A DNA stretch of 6,039 bases from NCBI GenBank assembly GCA_030604325.1, contig JAUVWC010000095.1, forward strand, positions 1 through 6,039, read 5' to 3'. A program made the translations under genes and the position numbers. The stretch is from Candidatus Zixiibacteriota bacterium. Its GTDB lineage: Bacteria > Blakebacterota > Blakebacteria > Blakebacterales > Blakebacteraceae. Shown piece after piece: positions 5,662 to 6,039 of this stretch (position 1 is its first letter; each line of letters opens with the position of its first letter). The notes beneath the pieces are model-generated. The model had not been told where the DNA came from, ran no database searches, and saw only the letters and a program-made list of their open reading frames with translations.

Positions 5662-6039
5662 TACCCGGCTAACCCGAAGGCCTGCAGTAGAAGCGAAGCC
5701 AGAGCGAAATAGATAAGAAGCCCGATGATATCGTTGGACATGGTCACGAAGGGGCCGGTGGCAATTGCCGGATCAATCCTCAGCTGGTCGAAGACCATGG
5801 GTACCACCGTACCCATGGTGGCGGCGACGATTATGGCGGTCAGCATGCTGAGGCCCACAATCAGCCCGAACACCGCATGGCCTATCCAGAACCAGGAGAA
5901 AAGTCCAACCACCAGCCCGCATATAACCCCCATAGCCAATCCTACCCTGACCTCTTTGAAAATCCGGCTTGCCGCGTGGATCAGGTCAGACTGCCCCGTA
6001 GCAAGACCGCGCACCACTATCATAGAGGATTGCAGTCCG
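5661..6039 (-). CDS. mgtE: MgtE-type magnesium channel, C-terminal part (5' end outside window)
   Basis: The last 125 codons are present, ending in TAA (5661-5663). They cover most of the five-helix pore domain. The fragment begins GLQSSMIVVRGLATGQ, matching the family's GGNAGxQS-VVRGLATGE region, so the true start lies beyond 6039 and the internal ATG at 6023 is not a start. It continues with KEVRVGLAMGVICG, AATMGTVVPMVFDQLRIDPAIATGPFVT and SNDIIGLLIYFALA. The aspartate of the NDIIG motif corresponds to the conserved pore aspartate that binds Mg2+ in Thermus MgtE. The missing part should hold the cytoplasmic N and CBS domains that gate the channel by Mg2+ level. It is the first visible gene of the operon and overlaps recO by one base. 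Confidence 0.93.
   Translation of the reverse strand, partial: GLQSSMIVVRGLATGQSDLIHAASRIFKEVRVGLAMGVICGLVVGLFSWFWIGHAVFGLIVGLSMLTAIIVAATMGTVVPMVFDQLRIDPAIATGPFVTMSNDIIGLLIYFALASLLLQAFGLAG
5794..5819. repeat. Perfect 11-bp inverted repeat inside mgtE
   Basis: ACCATGGGTAC, a CACC loop and GTACCCATGGT form a perfect 11-bp stem within codons for MGTVVPMV. The protein sequence here is in a conserved part of the pore domain, and the symmetric peptide itself (M-G-T-V-V-P-M-V) partly forces the palindrome. A role as an mRNA hairpin is possible but not shown. Confidence 0.4.

Noticed and set aside
6021..6023. ATG at 6021-6023 as the start of a short membrane protein
   Set aside because: The reading frame continues upstream into GLQSS, matching the conserved MgtE motif before VVRGLATG, so this is an internal methionine of a gene cut by the window edge.
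1..6039. tRNA, rRNA, CRISPR, prophage, toxin or defence genes
   Set aside because: I looked on both strands and saw no such structures or motifs; nearly all of the window is accounted for by six ordinary genes and one palindromic element.

Overview
This window looks like ordinary chromosome from a Gram-negative bacterium of moderately high GC. All six protein genes I can support lie on the minus strand, so they read from right to left. The likely lineage is the FCB superphylum or a related candidate phylum. That rests mainly on the DUF2723/TMEM260-type membrane glycosyltransferase with a C-terminal TPR-like tail, which is common in Bacteroidetes, Gemmatimonadetes and neighbouring uncultured phyla. 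Its combination with an RseB-like periplasmic protein fits a two-membrane cell. The phylum assignment is inference only.

Right part (6039 to 2619): five tightly packed genes, probably one operon. They are the 3' end of an MgtE-type magnesium channel (5661-6039, cut by the window edge), recO (4852-5661, sharing one base with mgtE as TAATG), an ECF sigma factor (4196-4840, TTG start, 11 nt after recO), a zinc-binding membrane anti-sigma factor (3714-4199, ATGA overlap with the sigma gene) and a secreted MucB/RseB-like protein (2619-3707, GTG start, 6 nt after the anti-sigma gene). The last three have the same order and logic as the rpoE-rseA-rseB envelope-stress module: a sigma factor held by a membrane anti-sigma, whose outer domain may be guarded by a periplasmic sensor. 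A GC-rich hairpin overlaps the stop codon of the last gene.

Middle (2352-2618): the only sizeable intergenic gap. It holds a near-complete palindrome of about 163 bp (2360-2522) with 25-bp terminal inverted repeats matching at 21 of 25 positions. It looks like a MITE or other dispersed palindromic repeat. Its left end directly abuts the ribosome-binding site of the next gene.

Left part (2351 to 1): one long frame of 783 codons, open to the window edge, encoding the DUF2723 multi-pass membrane protein. I read it codon by codon on the minus strand and found no stop.

I found no RNA genes, CRISPR array, transposase, phage gene or toxin/defence system. The two points most worth following are the palindromic element and the sigma/anti-sigma/RseB-like module, including whether that module controls the DUF2723 gene.
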